Source of the DNA: an uncultured Pelagibacteraceae bacterium
GTDB taxonomy: Bacteria > Pseudomonadota > Alphaproteobacteria > Pelagibacterales > Pelagibacteraceae
DNA: 44,984 nucleotides
Direction of reading: 5' to 3'
Assembly (NCBI GenBank): GCA_902574345.1
Contig: CACGNF010000006.1
Span: forward strand, 1 to 44,984
Below are positions 18,381 through 26,911 of this stretch, piece by piece. Position 1 is the stretch's first letter. The number at the start of each line of letters is the position of its first letter. Below the pieces are notes generated by a model. That model was not told the DNA's origin and made no database searches. It saw only the letters and a program-made list of their open reading frames with translations. A program made the position numbers and the translations under genes.

Positions 18381-19757
18381 TCTTTTTTTAACCTCTTCTT
18401 TACCCAGAGATACAATTATATCATAAATACCAGGACCAAATTTTGACCCTGTTAAAGCCACTCTTAAGGGCTGACCAACACCTTTAAAATTGGTGTTATT
18501 AGATTTTATTAGTTCCTGAACTATTGGTTCTAAATTTTCCCTTGTAAAGTTGCTTATTTCTTTAATATTATCTTTAAATTCAGAGATAATTTTTCGTGCA
18601 TTACCATCAATTAATTTTAGATCTTCTTTATTAAAATTAACTTCATCATTAATAATATATTGGCTATTATTGTATATATCCTCTAGTGTTTTAGCTTTAT
18701 TCTTGAGAAAAGTTAGAGATTTTTTAATTTTATCTTTTTTTTCCTCAATAATCTTTTTTTTAAAAATCTCACAATAATTAATTAGTTGATTAAAAAGTTC
18801 GTTTTCATCAATGCTTTTTATATAGTGTTCATTCATAGATAGAATTCTACTCAAATCTAATTTTGATGGTGATTTTCCAATACCTTCAAGATTAAAATAT
18901 TTTACACTTTCATCTAAAGTAAAAATTTCTTTATCTTCGTATGACCAACCCAATCTTAAAAGATAATTTCTCAAAGCATCTGGCATAATACCTATTTTAG
19001 AATAGTCCTCCAGAGTTGATGCTTTATCTCTTTTTGATAATTTTTTCCCCTCAATTGTATGAATTAATGGTATATGTGCAAATGTTGGTAAAGCCCATTC
19101 CATTGCATCATAAATTTGAATTTGTTTAAATGTATTGATTTTATGATCATCACCTCTAATAATATGTGTCATATTCATCTGATGGTCATCAACAGCAGCA
19201 GATAAATTATAAGTTGGTGTGCCATCATTTCTTAAAATTATAAAATCTTCGATGGTATTATTTTCAATTTCTACATTTCCCTGAACTTTATCTTTTAATA
19301 TTGATGTACCATCAATTTTACTTTTAAATCTTATGACAGGTTTTACATCTTTAGGAGCCTCATTCTCATTTTTGTCTCTCCATTTTCTGTCATAAACGTA
19401 TGGAATTTTTTTTTGCTTAGCTCTTTTTTTTTGCACTTCAATTTCTTCAGTTGAGCAATAACATCTATAAGCACTACCTTTTTTTAATAGTTCATTTGCA
19501 ACTTTTATATGATCATCAATTTTTTGAGATTGTATATATTCTGTTCCATCATGATTGATACCTATCCATTGCAAAGATTTTATAATTTGATTTTTATATT
19601 CCTCTTTTGATCTTTCTTTATCTGTATCTTCTATCCTTAGATAAAAATTACCTTTTTGGTTTTTTGAATATAACCAATTAAATAAGGCTGTTCTCACCCC
19701 ACCAATATGCAAAGGTCCAGTAGGTGATGGAGCAAATCTAGTTGCTACTTTTTTCAT
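18357..19757 (-). CDS. gltX: Glutamyl-tRNA synthetase
   Basis: Charges tRNA-Glu with glutamate. It has 466 residues and is class I. The HIGH-type motif is in FAPSPTGPLHIGGVRTA near the N-terminus. The glutamate-site stretch FYLRIEDTDKERS and RGDDHKINTFKQI follow, and the KMSKS-type motif is KLSKRD. The C-terminal part is helical (anticodon binding). It follows lexA by 23 bases and is probably co-transcribed. Many alphaproteobacteria carry two gltX copies, one of which also charges tRNA-Gln. Which type this is cannot be told here. Confidence 0.95.
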   Translation of the reverse strand: MKKVATRFAPSPTGPLHIGGVRTALFNWLYSKNQKGNFYLRIEDTDKERSKEEYKNQIIKSLQWIGINHDGTEYIQSQKIDDHIKVANELLKKGSAYRCYCSTEEIEVQKKRAKQKKIPYVYDRKWRDKNENEAPKDVKPVIRFKSKIDGTSILKDKVQGNVEIENNTIEDFIILRNDGTPTYNLSAAVDDHQMNMTHIIRGDDHKINTFKQIQIYDAMEWALPTFAHIPLIHTIEGKKLSKRDKASTLEDYSKIGIMPDALRNYLLRLGWSYEDKEIFTLDESVKYFNLEGIGKSPSKLDLSRILSMNEHYIKSIDENELFNQLINYCEIFKKKIIEEKKDKIKKSLTFLKNKAKTLEDIYNNSQYIINDEVNFNKEDLKLIDGNARKIISEFKDNIKEISNFTRENLEPIVQELIKSNNTNFKGVGQPLRVALTGSKFGPGIYDIIVSLGKEEVKKRLSNKTIS

Positions 19758-19780
19758 TAAAAATGGTTTAGACTATTTTT

Positions 19781-20458
19781 TTAGAAGTTTCTATATAAAG
19801 ATACTAAAACACCTTGAACTTTTACTCTATCAGGGCCAAAAATTTTGGTTTCATAGTTTTTATTAGCGCTTTCTAACGCTACTACTTTACCTTTTTTTCT
19901 AATTCTTTTAAGCATAGCTTCATGTTCATCAATTAAAGCTACCACTATTTTTCCATTATCGGCTGTATCGGTTCTTTTGATGATGACTGTGTCTCCCTCA
20001 TGAATTCCAGCTTCAATCATTGAGTCTCCTTGAACTTTAAGGCCGAAATAATCTCCATTTTTTTCTAAGTTATTTGGTAATGGAATTCTAGAAACTTCAT
20101 TTTGAATTGCTTCAACAGGTGTTCCAGCTGCTATTTTACCTAAAACTGGCACCTCTGCATCGTCGGATGAAGGTTTTTCTTCATCCAAACCCCCTTTAAT
20201 AACACTTGGGGAGAAATTATTGTAAATATCATTTGCAGAAGCAGTCTCTGGTAATTTTATAACCTCCAAAGCTCTAGCTTTATGTGGAAGCCTTTTAATG
20301 AAACCTCTTTCTTCTAAAGCACTAATTAATCTGTGAATCCCAGATTTTGATTTAAGATTTAGAGACTCCTTCATTTCTTCGTAAGAAGGGGATACACCAG
20401 AGCTCCTCAACTTCTTGTTGATAAATAAAAGCAAGTTTTTTTGTTTTTTTGTTAGCAT
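19781..20458 (-). CDS. lexA: LexA SOS repressor
   Basis: Transcription repressor that self-cleaves when RecA is activated by DNA damage. It has 225 residues. The N-terminal winged-helix domain spans about 1-70 (MLTKKQKNLLLFINKKL, with a recognition helix near SKSGIHRLISAL). The C-terminal S24 protease domain has the Ala111-Gly112 cleavage site (GKIAAGTP), Ser146 (GDSMIEAG) and Lys184 (AMLKRI), all intact. Two alphaproteobacterial SOS boxes lie directly upstream, so it should repress itself. Confidence 0.96.
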   Translation of the reverse strand: MLTKKQKNLLLFINKKLRSSGVSPSYEEMKESLNLKSKSGIHRLISALEERGFIKRLPHKARALEVIKLPETASANDIYNNFSPSVIKGGLDEEKPSSDDAEVPVLGKIAAGTPVEAIQNEVSRIPLPNNLEKNGDYFGLKVQGDSMIEAGIHEGDTVIIKRTDTADNGKIVVALIDEHEAMLKRIRKKGKVVALESANKNYETKIFGPDRVKVQGVLVSLYRNF

Positions 20459-20460
20459 AA

Positions 20461-20475
20461 GAACAAATATCGTAC
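20461..20475 (-). promoter_or_regulatory. LexA operator, proximal (imperfect SOS box)
   Basis: On the minus strand this reads GTAC-N7-GTTC, one base from the alphaproteobacterial SOS consensus GTTC-N7-GTTC. It lies 2 bases before the lexA start codon, so bound LexA would cover the start of the transcript. Confidence 0.6.
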
Positions 20476-20482
20476 AAACAAT

Positions 20483-20497
20483 GTTCTATAAAAGTTC
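20483..20497 (+). promoter_or_regulatory. LexA operator, perfect SOS box
   Basis: GTTC-TATAAAA-GTTC is an exact match to the direct-repeat SOS box GTTC-N7-GTTC known in alphaproteobacteria. It lies about 25 bases upstream of lexA. A minus-strand -10-like TATAGA (20485-20490) is inside the box, so repressor and RNA polymerase would compete. A possible -35 TTGTGA (20506-20511) has a short 15-base spacer. Confidence 0.85.
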
Positions 20498-20546
20498 TTT
20501 GTAATTCACAATAGTTTAAAAGTGAGGAAAATATTGACTTTTTTGA

Positions 20547-21338
20547 CTATAAAACTGAAAAAATAGAATTATCGTCTAAATTTTTTAAAAGTGATTCACC
20601 AATTAAAAAGGTTTTGATGGATGTTTTATTTGATAGTTCCAATAGTTCTTCTTTAGATTTAATTCCACTTTCAGAAATCAATGGGCCAGGGTGATTAACC
20701 AAAATATCGTGGATATCATAAGTTGTATTAATATCAGTTTTTAAAGTTTTTAAATTTCTGTTGTTGATACCTAATAAAGCATTTTTAAATCTAAGTGCTT
20801 GTTTAGCTTCATTAACAGTATGAACCTCTATAATAACTGACATGTTCAATTTTAAAGCTTCTTCATATAACTCATCAGCCAATTTATCTGAAACTCCAGC
20901 TAAAATAATTAAGATAGCATCGGCACCATAACTTTTAGCTAAAGGAATTTGAAATTTATCTATAAAAAAATCTTTACAAAGAATTGGTAAATTAACATCT
21001 TGTTTAATTTTACTAATATGCAGTAAGTTTCCTAAAAAAAAATCCTCCTCAGTTAAAACAGATAAACAGGTTACTTTATTTGATTTATACATATTAGCTA
21101 TTTTTACAGGATCGTAGTCTTTAATAATTATCCCTGCAGAGGGACTCGCTTTTTTTATTTCAGCAATAATTGAGAATTTTTTATTTTCAACATTTTTTTT
21201 GATTGTATCTTTAAAATCAAAGTATGTACTATTTTTTTTTATTAATTCCTCGAGTGACTCAAGACTTATACTTTTTTTAAGCTCTAAAATTTTTTTATTT
21301 TTAATATTTATTATTTTTTCAAGAACATTTTCAGCCAT
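20547..21338 (-). CDS. trpC: Indole-3-glycerol phosphate synthase
   Basis: Ring-closing step of tryptophan synthesis, making indole-3-glycerol phosphate. It has 263 residues in a TIM barrel. Signatures are FSIIAEIKKASPSAG (catalytic lysine region), VTCLSVLTEEDFFLG, LPILCKDFFID, GINNRNLKTLKTD and ISESGIKSKEEL. It is a single-function protein with no trpF fusion visible. It overlaps trpD by 8 bases. The 88 bases before lexA hold no gene. Confidence 0.95.
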   Translation of the reverse strand: MAENVLEKIINIKNKKILELKKSISLESLEELIKKNSTYFDFKDTIKKNVENKKFSIIAEIKKASPSAGIIIKDYDPVKIANMYKSNKVTCLSVLTEEDFFLGNLLHISKIKQDVNLPILCKDFFIDKFQIPLAKSYGADAILIILAGVSDKLADELYEEALKLNMSVIIEVHTVNEAKQALRFKNALLGINNRNLKTLKTDINTTYDIHDILVNHPGPLISESGIKSKEELLELSNKTSIKTFLIGESLLKNLDDNSIFSVL

Positions 21339-22323
21339 TTTGAATTTTCTCTAACTGTTTAAATGTTTGACCTGATAAAATGTGTTTTCTAGTATCATTA
21401 TAAGCTTTATCAAAATTCTGATGAGTTTCATTAACAACTAATCCTGCTGCAGCATTTAAACAAACTGCTTTAGAAAAATCATTATCCTCACCTTTAAATA
21501 TATTAATCATTCTATCTGCATTAAAAGCTGCATCATTTCCAATGAGATTTTCAAATTTATCTGCTTTTATATTTAACTCATTTGGATCAATAATAATCTC
21601 AGAGATGACACCATCTTTTAATTGAATTACATTAGTCTTAGCATAAGGTGAAATTTCATCTAATCCATCTTCACTATTAACTATCCATGCAAATTTAATA
21701 TCTAAATTTTTTAAAGCATGAGCAAATATTTTTAATAGTTTTTTATCAAAAACACCAATAACTTGTCTTTTTACTAAAGCAGGACTACTTAAAGGTCCGA
21801 TCATATTGAATATAGTTCTTTTTCCAATTTTTTTTCTTGTAGGTCCAACAAATCTCATTGCGCTGTGATAGTTGGGTGCAAACATGAATCCAAAATTATT
21901 ATTATTAATTTGATTTTCAATATCTTTTGGCTCTAAATTTATTTTTATATTTAAAGCCTCTAAAACATCACCAGATCCACATTTTGAGGATACAGCTTTA
22001 TTTCCATGTTTAGCGACTTTAACACCCATGCTTGAAAGTAATAATGCTGAGGCTGTTGATATATTAAGTGTATTCATACCATCTCCACCAGTCCCACAAG
22101 TATCAATACAGTTTTCTACATTTACTCTTTTGGACTTATTTCTCAGCACAAAAACTCCACCAGCTATTTCATCTGAAGCTTCACCCTTAGCTGATAAAAG
22201 TGTCAAAAAATCAAATATTTCTTGGTCTTCTGCTTTACCCTCCATCAGTAATTCAAAAGCAGATTTACTTTCATCGAAAGTTAAATTTTCCTTTTTCTTA
22301 ATTTTTTCAATGAATTGTTTCAT
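21331..22323 (-). CDS. trpD: Anthranilate phosphoribosyltransferase
   Basis: Transfers phosphoribose from PRPP to anthranilate. It has 330 residues. Key motifs are the PRPP-binding CGTGGDGMNTLNIST, KHGNKAVSSKCGSGDVLEAL, APNYHSAMRFVGPTRKKIG (anthranilate site) and GRRTIFNMIGPL-like KRTIFNMIGPLSSPA. It lies 5 bases after trpG and overlaps trpC by 8 bases. Confidence 0.96.
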   Translation of the reverse strand: MKQFIEKIKKKENLTFDESKSAFELLMEGKAEDQEIFDFLTLLSAKGEASDEIAGGVFVLRNKSKRVNVENCIDTCGTGGDGMNTLNISTASALLLSSMGVKVAKHGNKAVSSKCGSGDVLEALNIKINLEPKDIENQINNNNFGFMFAPNYHSAMRFVGPTRKKIGKRTIFNMIGPLSSPALVKRQVIGVFDKKLLKIFAHALKNLDIKFAWIVNSEDGLDEISPYAKTNVIQLKDGVISEIIIDPNELNIKADKFENLIGNDAAFNADRMINIFKGEDNDFSKAVCLNAAAGLVVNETHQNFDKAYNDTRKHILSGQTFKQLEKIQNG

Positions 22324-22328
22324 TAATT

Positions 22329-22898
22329 TTAAATTCTTATAAAATTTTTTAAAATTTTAATTCCTAATTTAGTTTTAATACTTTCAGGGTGAAATTGCAC
22401 TCCATGTATATGATATTTCTTATGTTGTACTCCCATTATAAGTCCATCTTGAGTCTGAGCAGTAATTTCAAGATCTTTAGATAATGATTTTTTATCGATA
22501 ATTAAGCTGTGATATCGAGTGGCTTCAAACGTTTTAGGGAGATTTTTTAAAATACCCACTTTTTTTGAAAAAATCTTACTAGTTTTTCCATGCATTAGCT
22601 TTCTAGCTTGAATAATTTTTGAGCCAAATACTTGACCTATAATTTGATGGCCTAAACAAACTCCAAGTATTGGTATTTTTTTATATAAAGATTTAACGAT
22701 TTTAAGACAATTACCTGATTGATTAGGGTTACCAGGTCCAGGTGAAATTACGATCTTATGATATCTTTTTTTTAAAATTTCATGAGATGTAATTTGATCG
22801 TTTCTAATTACTTCAACATTCACTTTTAATGAAGACAAATAATGGTAGAGATTAAAAGTAAAACTATCGTAATTATCAATTAAAATTATCTTTTTCAT
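22329..22898 (-). CDS. trpG: Anthranilate synthase component II (glutamine amidotransferase)
   Basis: Supplies ammonia from glutamine to TrpE. It has 189 residues, class I amidotransferase fold. The N-terminus is IILIDNYDSFTFNLYHYL, the oxyanion loop SPGPGNP, the nucleophile Cys81 in PILGVCLGHQIIGQ, and the His/Glu pair in HGVQFHPES. Such subunits can also serve PabB in folate synthesis. Lying in the trp operon, it most likely serves TrpE first. It overlaps trpE by 4 bases. Confidence 0.95.
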   Translation of the reverse strand: MKKIILIDNYDSFTFNLYHYLSSLKVNVEVIRNDQITSHEILKKRYHKIVISPGPGNPNQSGNCLKIVKSLYKKIPILGVCLGHQIIGQVFGSKIIQARKLMHGKTSKIFSKKVGILKNLPKTFEATRYHSLIIDKKSLSKDLEITAQTQDGLIMGVQHKKYHIHGVQFHPESIKTKLGIKILKNFIRI

Positions 22899-24355
22899 TT
22901 TAACGCATTAATTAAAGCTTTTGCTTTATTTACAGTTTCTTCATATTCTTTTAATGGTTTGCTATCTGCAACAATTCCTGCTCCAGCTTGGACATAAAAT
23001 CTGTTTTTTTTTGCAACAGCTGTCCTTAAAGCAATACATGTATCAAATTCTCCATTTGCAGAGAAATACCCAATGCCACCGGCATAAACCTTCCTTTTTG
23101 TGGACTCTAGTTCATCAATAATTTCCATAGCTCTTATTTTGGGAGCTCCAGATACAGTTCCAGCTGGAAAACCCGCTAAAAGAGACTTAAATTTAGAAAA
23201 TCTTTTATCATGTTTACCTATTACGTTCGAAACTATATGCATTACATGTGAATACCTTTCAATAATAAAATTTTCAGTTACTTTGATGGAGTTAGTTTTA
23301 GATACCTTTCCGGCATCATTTCTTCCAAGATCTAATAACATTAGATGTTCAGAAAGCTCTTTTTTATCTCTAAGTAAATCTTTCTCATAAAAACGATCCT
23401 CTTTAATTGTTTTCCCTCGAGGTCTTGTTCCAGCAATGGGTCTAACAGTTATTTCACCATCTCTTAACCTTACTAATATTTCTGGACTGGCACCTATTAT
23501 TTGGAAATCAGTAAAATTAAAAAAAAACATAAATGGAGATGGATTAGTTATTCTCAATTTTTTATAAATATCGATGGGTTTTTTTGTCAACTTAGTCTCA
23601 AATCGCTGACTTAAAACGACTTGAAAAATATCTCCTAATTTAATGTATTTTTTTGCCTTATTAACTATAGATAAAAATTTATTTTTAGAAGTATTTGAAT
23701 TAATTATAATTTTTTTTGACTTATTATTTATTACATTATCAATTTTTTGAACAGATGATTGCAAAGAAAGCTTGAAAAGATCAGATTGGATATCTTTATA
23801 CTTATCTTTATAATTCGTAATTTTTTCATCTTTAAAAATATTATTGATAAAGAATATTTCCTTTTTTAAATTGTCATGGATAATGAGTGTTCTTGGACGT
23901 AATAATCTAACATCAGGTAATTTTAGGTCATCTTTACAATTGTTTGGAATTTTTTCGATGTATCTAATTGCATCGTATGAAAAATATCCTGAAATCAAAG
24001 AGCAAATTTTTGGTAATTTTTTAGGAGTTTTAAACTTAAAATCCTCAATTATTTTCTCAATCAAATATTTAGGTTTATCCTTTAACTTAATTTTTTTATT
24101 TTTTTTTATTAAATAAGAATTATTATTATTAAATTCCCAAATTTTATCAGGATTTTTACCAAATATAGTGTATCTACCTCTAATCTTACCTTTTTCGACT
24201 GACTCAAATATAAAGCTATTTTTTTCAGTTAAAAAGTTATCAATTAAATTAATTATTTCTTCATCAGTCCTTACTTTTTTTGATGTATAGATTATTTGAT
24301 TTTCGTTGTTTCTGTGTCGAAACTCGAATTCTTTGAAGCTTCGATTAATTTTCAT
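22895..24355 (-). CDS. trpE: Anthranilate synthase component I
   Basis: Makes anthranilate from chorismate, the first step of tryptophan synthesis. It has 486 residues. The N-terminal part has the FESVEKGKIRGRYTIFG stretch that resembles the tryptophan feedback site. The C-terminal chorismate-binding domain has ASPEILVRLRDGEITVRPIAG, HLMLLDLGRNDAGKV, YSHVMHIVSNV, FPAGTVSGAPKIRAMEIID and YAGGIGYFS. No leader peptide or attenuator is visible. The gene overlaps the upstream ppiD-like gene by 4 bases, so it probably relies on that promoter. Confidence 0.95.
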   Translation of the reverse strand: MKINRSFKEFEFRHRNNENQIIYTSKKVRTDEEIINLIDNFLTEKNSFIFESVEKGKIRGRYTIFGKNPDKIWEFNNNNSYLIKKNKKIKLKDKPKYLIEKIIEDFKFKTPKKLPKICSLISGYFSYDAIRYIEKIPNNCKDDLKLPDVRLLRPRTLIIHDNLKKEIFFINNIFKDEKITNYKDKYKDIQSDLFKLSLQSSVQKIDNVINNKSKKIIINSNTSKNKFLSIVNKAKKYIKLGDIFQVVLSQRFETKLTKKPIDIYKKLRITNPSPFMFFFNFTDFQIIGASPEILVRLRDGEITVRPIAGTRPRGKTIKEDRFYEKDLLRDKKELSEHLMLLDLGRNDAGKVSKTNSIKVTENFIIERYSHVMHIVSNVIGKHDKRFSKFKSLLAGFPAGTVSGAPKIRAMEIIDELESTKRKVYAGGIGYFSANGEFDTCIALRTAVAKKNRFYVQAGAGIVADSKPLKEYEETVNKAKALINALK

Positions 24356-25770
24356 TTAAAATAGTTTTTAACTCGTTCAATAGTCTGTTGATTTAAAGAA
24401 ACATCATATTTGTCATTTAAAAATGCATCATAAGATTTCAATAATGAATTTTTGCTTTTAGAATTTTGTTTAACAATATATTGTTTAAATTCCTCTTTAT
24501 TTGTATCAATGATTTGTTTTTCAAATTTTTTGACTTTTGCTAAATAAATATTGTTATTTTCGTCATTTATTAAAGTAAATGATCTCTCAGGTAAGCTATA
24601 TAAGACTTCAACAGCATTTATATCAAATTTTTTATTATCTCGCACAGAATTCAATTTTATCATTTGGATTTTTTCTTTTCCTAATTCAAAAAAATTATTG
24701 TTGTCAAATTTTTTATTAGTAATTTCATTTAACAATTTTTGGTTATAGTCAAATTTATTTTTTTGAAAAACTAATTCAAGTATTTCCTGTTTAATTTGGT
24801 TATCATTTAAGTCTGGTTCCCTTTGTGAAATACTTTTGACATGATAAAGAATATAATCATTACCAATCTCAAAAATATCAAACTTATTATTCCTTAGCTC
24901 AAAAATTTTTTTTTCAATTTCGTTACTATCTGTTGAAAGTTTAAAGTCTTTGATGTTAATTGATGTTAAATTAAAATTAGATATTATTGTTTCAAAATCA
25001 AATTCATTAGAAATGTCAATTTCTATTTGATCAATTTTGTCAAAGAATGTTTGATTAAAATCATCAATTCCGATCAGATTTTTAGGATTTATTATAGAGT
25101 AACTGAAATCAAGATATTCTACTTTTAGTTGATCTTTATTTTCAATAATAAATTTATTTAATTCTTCCTCATTAATATTTTCTTTTTTTACATAGAAATC
25201 ATTTAAATCAATGAATTCTATCTCAAGTTTCTGACTTTCTTCTTCATAAAGTTTATTAATTAAAAATTGTGGAGATGTTGTACCGGCACCGATATAATCA
25301 AAAAGATTTTTTTGGAGTTCTCTTGTTTTTAATCTTTGCTCAAAACCTGGTGCAGACAAATTATTTTCTAGTAAAAATTTTTCATATTTAATTCTTTGAA
25401 AAATACCATTCTCATCTCGAAAATTTTTATTTTCTTTTATTTTTTTTAATAGGATAAGTTCAGAAATACTTAACTCAAAATCTTTAATTTCTAAATCAAG
25501 TAATGTTGTAGAAACTAAACCAGAAAGAAGTTCCTCGATTATATTTTGGTCTAAGTTTTCTCTAATTGTTTTTTCAGGAATTCCAGAACTATTTAAGTAA
25601 TCAATAAATTCTTCAGTAGAAATACTTTTTTCATTAATCTTCACTACATTGTTTGTATTTCCACTGCTAAACATACCTCCCATTCCCCAAAAAACAAATG
25701 GTAAGATAATTATACCAACAAAAACACCGGCAAGTTTTGTTTTTGCAAAATTTCTTAGACTACTAATCAT
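24352..25770 (-). CDS. ppiD: PpiD/SurA-N-like membrane-anchored periplasmic chaperone
   Basis: Probably a periplasmic folding factor anchored in the inner membrane, near the Sec exit. It has 472 residues. It starts MISSLRNFAKTKLAGVFVG, then one membrane helix (about 14-33), then a SurA_N_3-like helical region (about 40-185). PpiD of E. coli is 623 residues with a central parvulin domain. Here no parvulin pattern (the GGxLGW stretch) can be found, so it may be a chaperone without isomerase activity. Its place beside tpiA and trpE is the usual one for alphaproteobacterial ppiD. Function is inferred from the N-terminal part and context. Confidence 0.75.
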   Translation of the reverse strand: MISSLRNFAKTKLAGVFVGIIILPFVFWGMGGMFSSGNTNNVVKINEKSISTEEFIDYLNSSGIPEKTIRENLDQNIIEELLSGLVSTTLLDLEIKDFELSISELILLKKIKENKNFRDENGIFQRIKYEKFLLENNLSAPGFEQRLKTRELQKNLFDYIGAGTTSPQFLINKLYEEESQKLEIEFIDLNDFYVKKENINEEELNKFIIENKDQLKVEYLDFSYSIINPKNLIGIDDFNQTFFDKIDQIEIDISNEFDFETIISNFNLTSINIKDFKLSTDSNEIEKKIFELRNNKFDIFEIGNDYILYHVKSISQREPDLNDNQIKQEILELVFQKNKFDYNQKLLNEITNKKFDNNNFFELGKEKIQMIKLNSVRDNKKFDINAVEVLYSLPERSFTLINDENNNIYLAKVKKFEKQIIDTNKEEFKQYIVKQNSKSKNSLLKSYDAFLNDKYDVSLNQQTIERVKNYFK

Positions 25771-25783
25771 TACTATAAATTCA

Positions 25784-25810
25784 TTGATCTATAAAAAGCA
25801 AACCTATAAA
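25784..25810 (+). promoter_or_regulatory. Candidate promoter of tpiA
   Basis: TTGATC (25784-25789), a short 15-base spacer and TATAAA (25805-25810) lie in the 54-base gap between the divergent ppiD-like gene and tpiA. The -10 is 14 bases before the ATG, predicting a very short leader. The gap has three CTATAAA copies, so the exact start is uncertain. Confidence 0.35.
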
Positions 25811-25824
25811 TTAAAAAACGTCTC

Positions 25825-26562
25825 ATGACAAATAAATATATGTACTTTATTGCAAATTGGAAAATGTTTGGTGTTTTAAATTCCTTAAATTCACTGAATA
25901 AAGTCGTCAAATTTTTTAAGAACTTTAAAAAAAGAAAATCTTTGAGAATAATTTACTGCCCACCAAATACCTTGATAGGAGCAATGTCAAAAAAATTGAG
26001 AGGATCAAATATTGATGTTGGTGCCCAAAATTGTCATGAGCAGGATGTTTATGGTGCTTTTACAGGTTCAGTCAATTCTTCAATGTTAAAAAATATTGGT
26101 GCTAAATACGTCATTATTGGTCACTCTGAAAATAGACAAGCTGGTGAAACTGATAAATTAATAAATTTAAAGATTAAAAGTGCATTGAAGTCTGGGCTGA
26201 GGGTAATTTTTTGTATTGGTGAGACGCTTAAAGCAAAAAGAAAAAAAATTACCAAAAGTGTTTTAAACAGACAAATTAAAGCAGGTTTGAAAAATATTAA
26301 AAATAATAAAAAAATTATAATCGCATATGAACCAGTTTGGTCAATTGGTTCAGGAATTATACCAAAATCTGATGACTTATTTAAGACAATCAGTTTTATT
26401 AAAAAAGAAAAAAAAAATTATAAAGTTCTTTATGGTGGCTCAGTAAATCCAAAAAATATTAATCAATTGAAATCTATAAACAATATTGATGGTTACTTAA
26501 TAGGTGGGGCATCTCAAGATCCTAAAAAATTTATTGATATAATTAAAAAAACATATAATTAA
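25825..26562 (+). CDS. tpiA: Triosephosphate isomerase
   Basis: Interconverts glyceraldehyde-3-phosphate and dihydroxyacetone phosphate. It has 245 residues. Active-site elements are intact: Lys13 in FIANWKMFG, the histidine in IIGHSENRQ, the glutamate in AYEPVWSIGSG and the phosphate-binding YGGSVNPKN and GYLIGGAS. A start at M6 is possible, and no Shine-Dalgarno decides it. secG follows after 6 bases. Confidence 0.96.
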   Translation: MTNKYMYFIANWKMFGVLNSLNSLNKVVKFFKNFKKRKSLRIIYCPPNTLIGAMSKKLRGSNIDVGAQNCHEQDVYGAFTGSVNSSMLKNIGAKYVIIGHSENRQAGETDKLINLKIKSALKSGLRVIFCIGETLKAKRKKITKSVLNRQIKAGLKNIKNNKKIIIAYEPVWSIGSGIIPKSDDLFKTISFIKKEKKNYKVLYGGSVNPKNINQLKSINNIDGYLIGGASQDPKKFIDIIKKTYN

Positions 26563-26568
26563 CCCCTC

Positions 26569-26871
26569 ATGGAAAATATATTGTTAATTTTGAACATCAT
26601 ATTTGGATTAATATTGGTGTTACTAGTTTTGATGCAAAAGTCTGAGGGTGGTGCTTTAGGAATTGGAGTTTCTCAGGAAAGTTTTATGTTTTCCAGATCA
26701 GCAGGTAATTTTATGACTAAAGCAACAGCCGTTGTTGCCACTTTATTTATAATTTGTAGTTTAGCACTTACAATTGTATCTAGAGGAGAATTAACACCTA
26801 CATCATCTGTTTTGGATACTATTGAAGAAAAAGCAGAGGATACTCCCGCTATTCCAGAAAATAATAATTAA
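26569..26871 (+). CDS. secG: Protein translocase subunit SecG
   Basis: Small subunit of the SecYEG channel. It has 100 residues with two membrane helices (about 3-22 and 52-72). Between them is the conserved cytoplasmic loop LVLMQKSEGGALGIG, including a SFMFSRSAGNFMTKATAV stretch typical of SecG. The tail is acidic and proline-containing. It lies between tpiA and pyrG, the usual alphaproteobacterial place. Confidence 0.93.
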   Translation: MENILLILNIIFGLILVLLVLMQKSEGGALGIGVSQESFMFSRSAGNFMTKATAVVATLFIICSLALTIVSRGELTPTSSVLDTIEEKAEDTPAIPENNN

Positions 26872-26897
26872 TACTTTTAATTTTCTTTTTTATTCGC

Positions 26898-26903
26898 TAT
26901 AAG
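26898..26903 (+). promoter_or_regulatory. Candidate -10 box for pyrG
   Basis: TATAAG lies only 8 bases before the pyrG ATG in the 40-base gap after secG. If used, transcription would begin at or next to the ATG, giving a leaderless mRNA. No convincing -35 element or Shine-Dalgarno is seen. Confidence 0.3.
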
Positions 26904-26911
26904 ATACTTCC

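Noticed and set aside
22028-22342. 104-codon plus-strand ORF opposite trpD
   Set aside because: Shadow of trpD on the other strand; no family match recognised.
22895-24355. Tryptophan attenuator or leader peptide before trpE
   Set aside because: trpE overlaps the upstream ppiD-like gene by 4 bases and no Trp-rich short ORF or paired hairpins are present.
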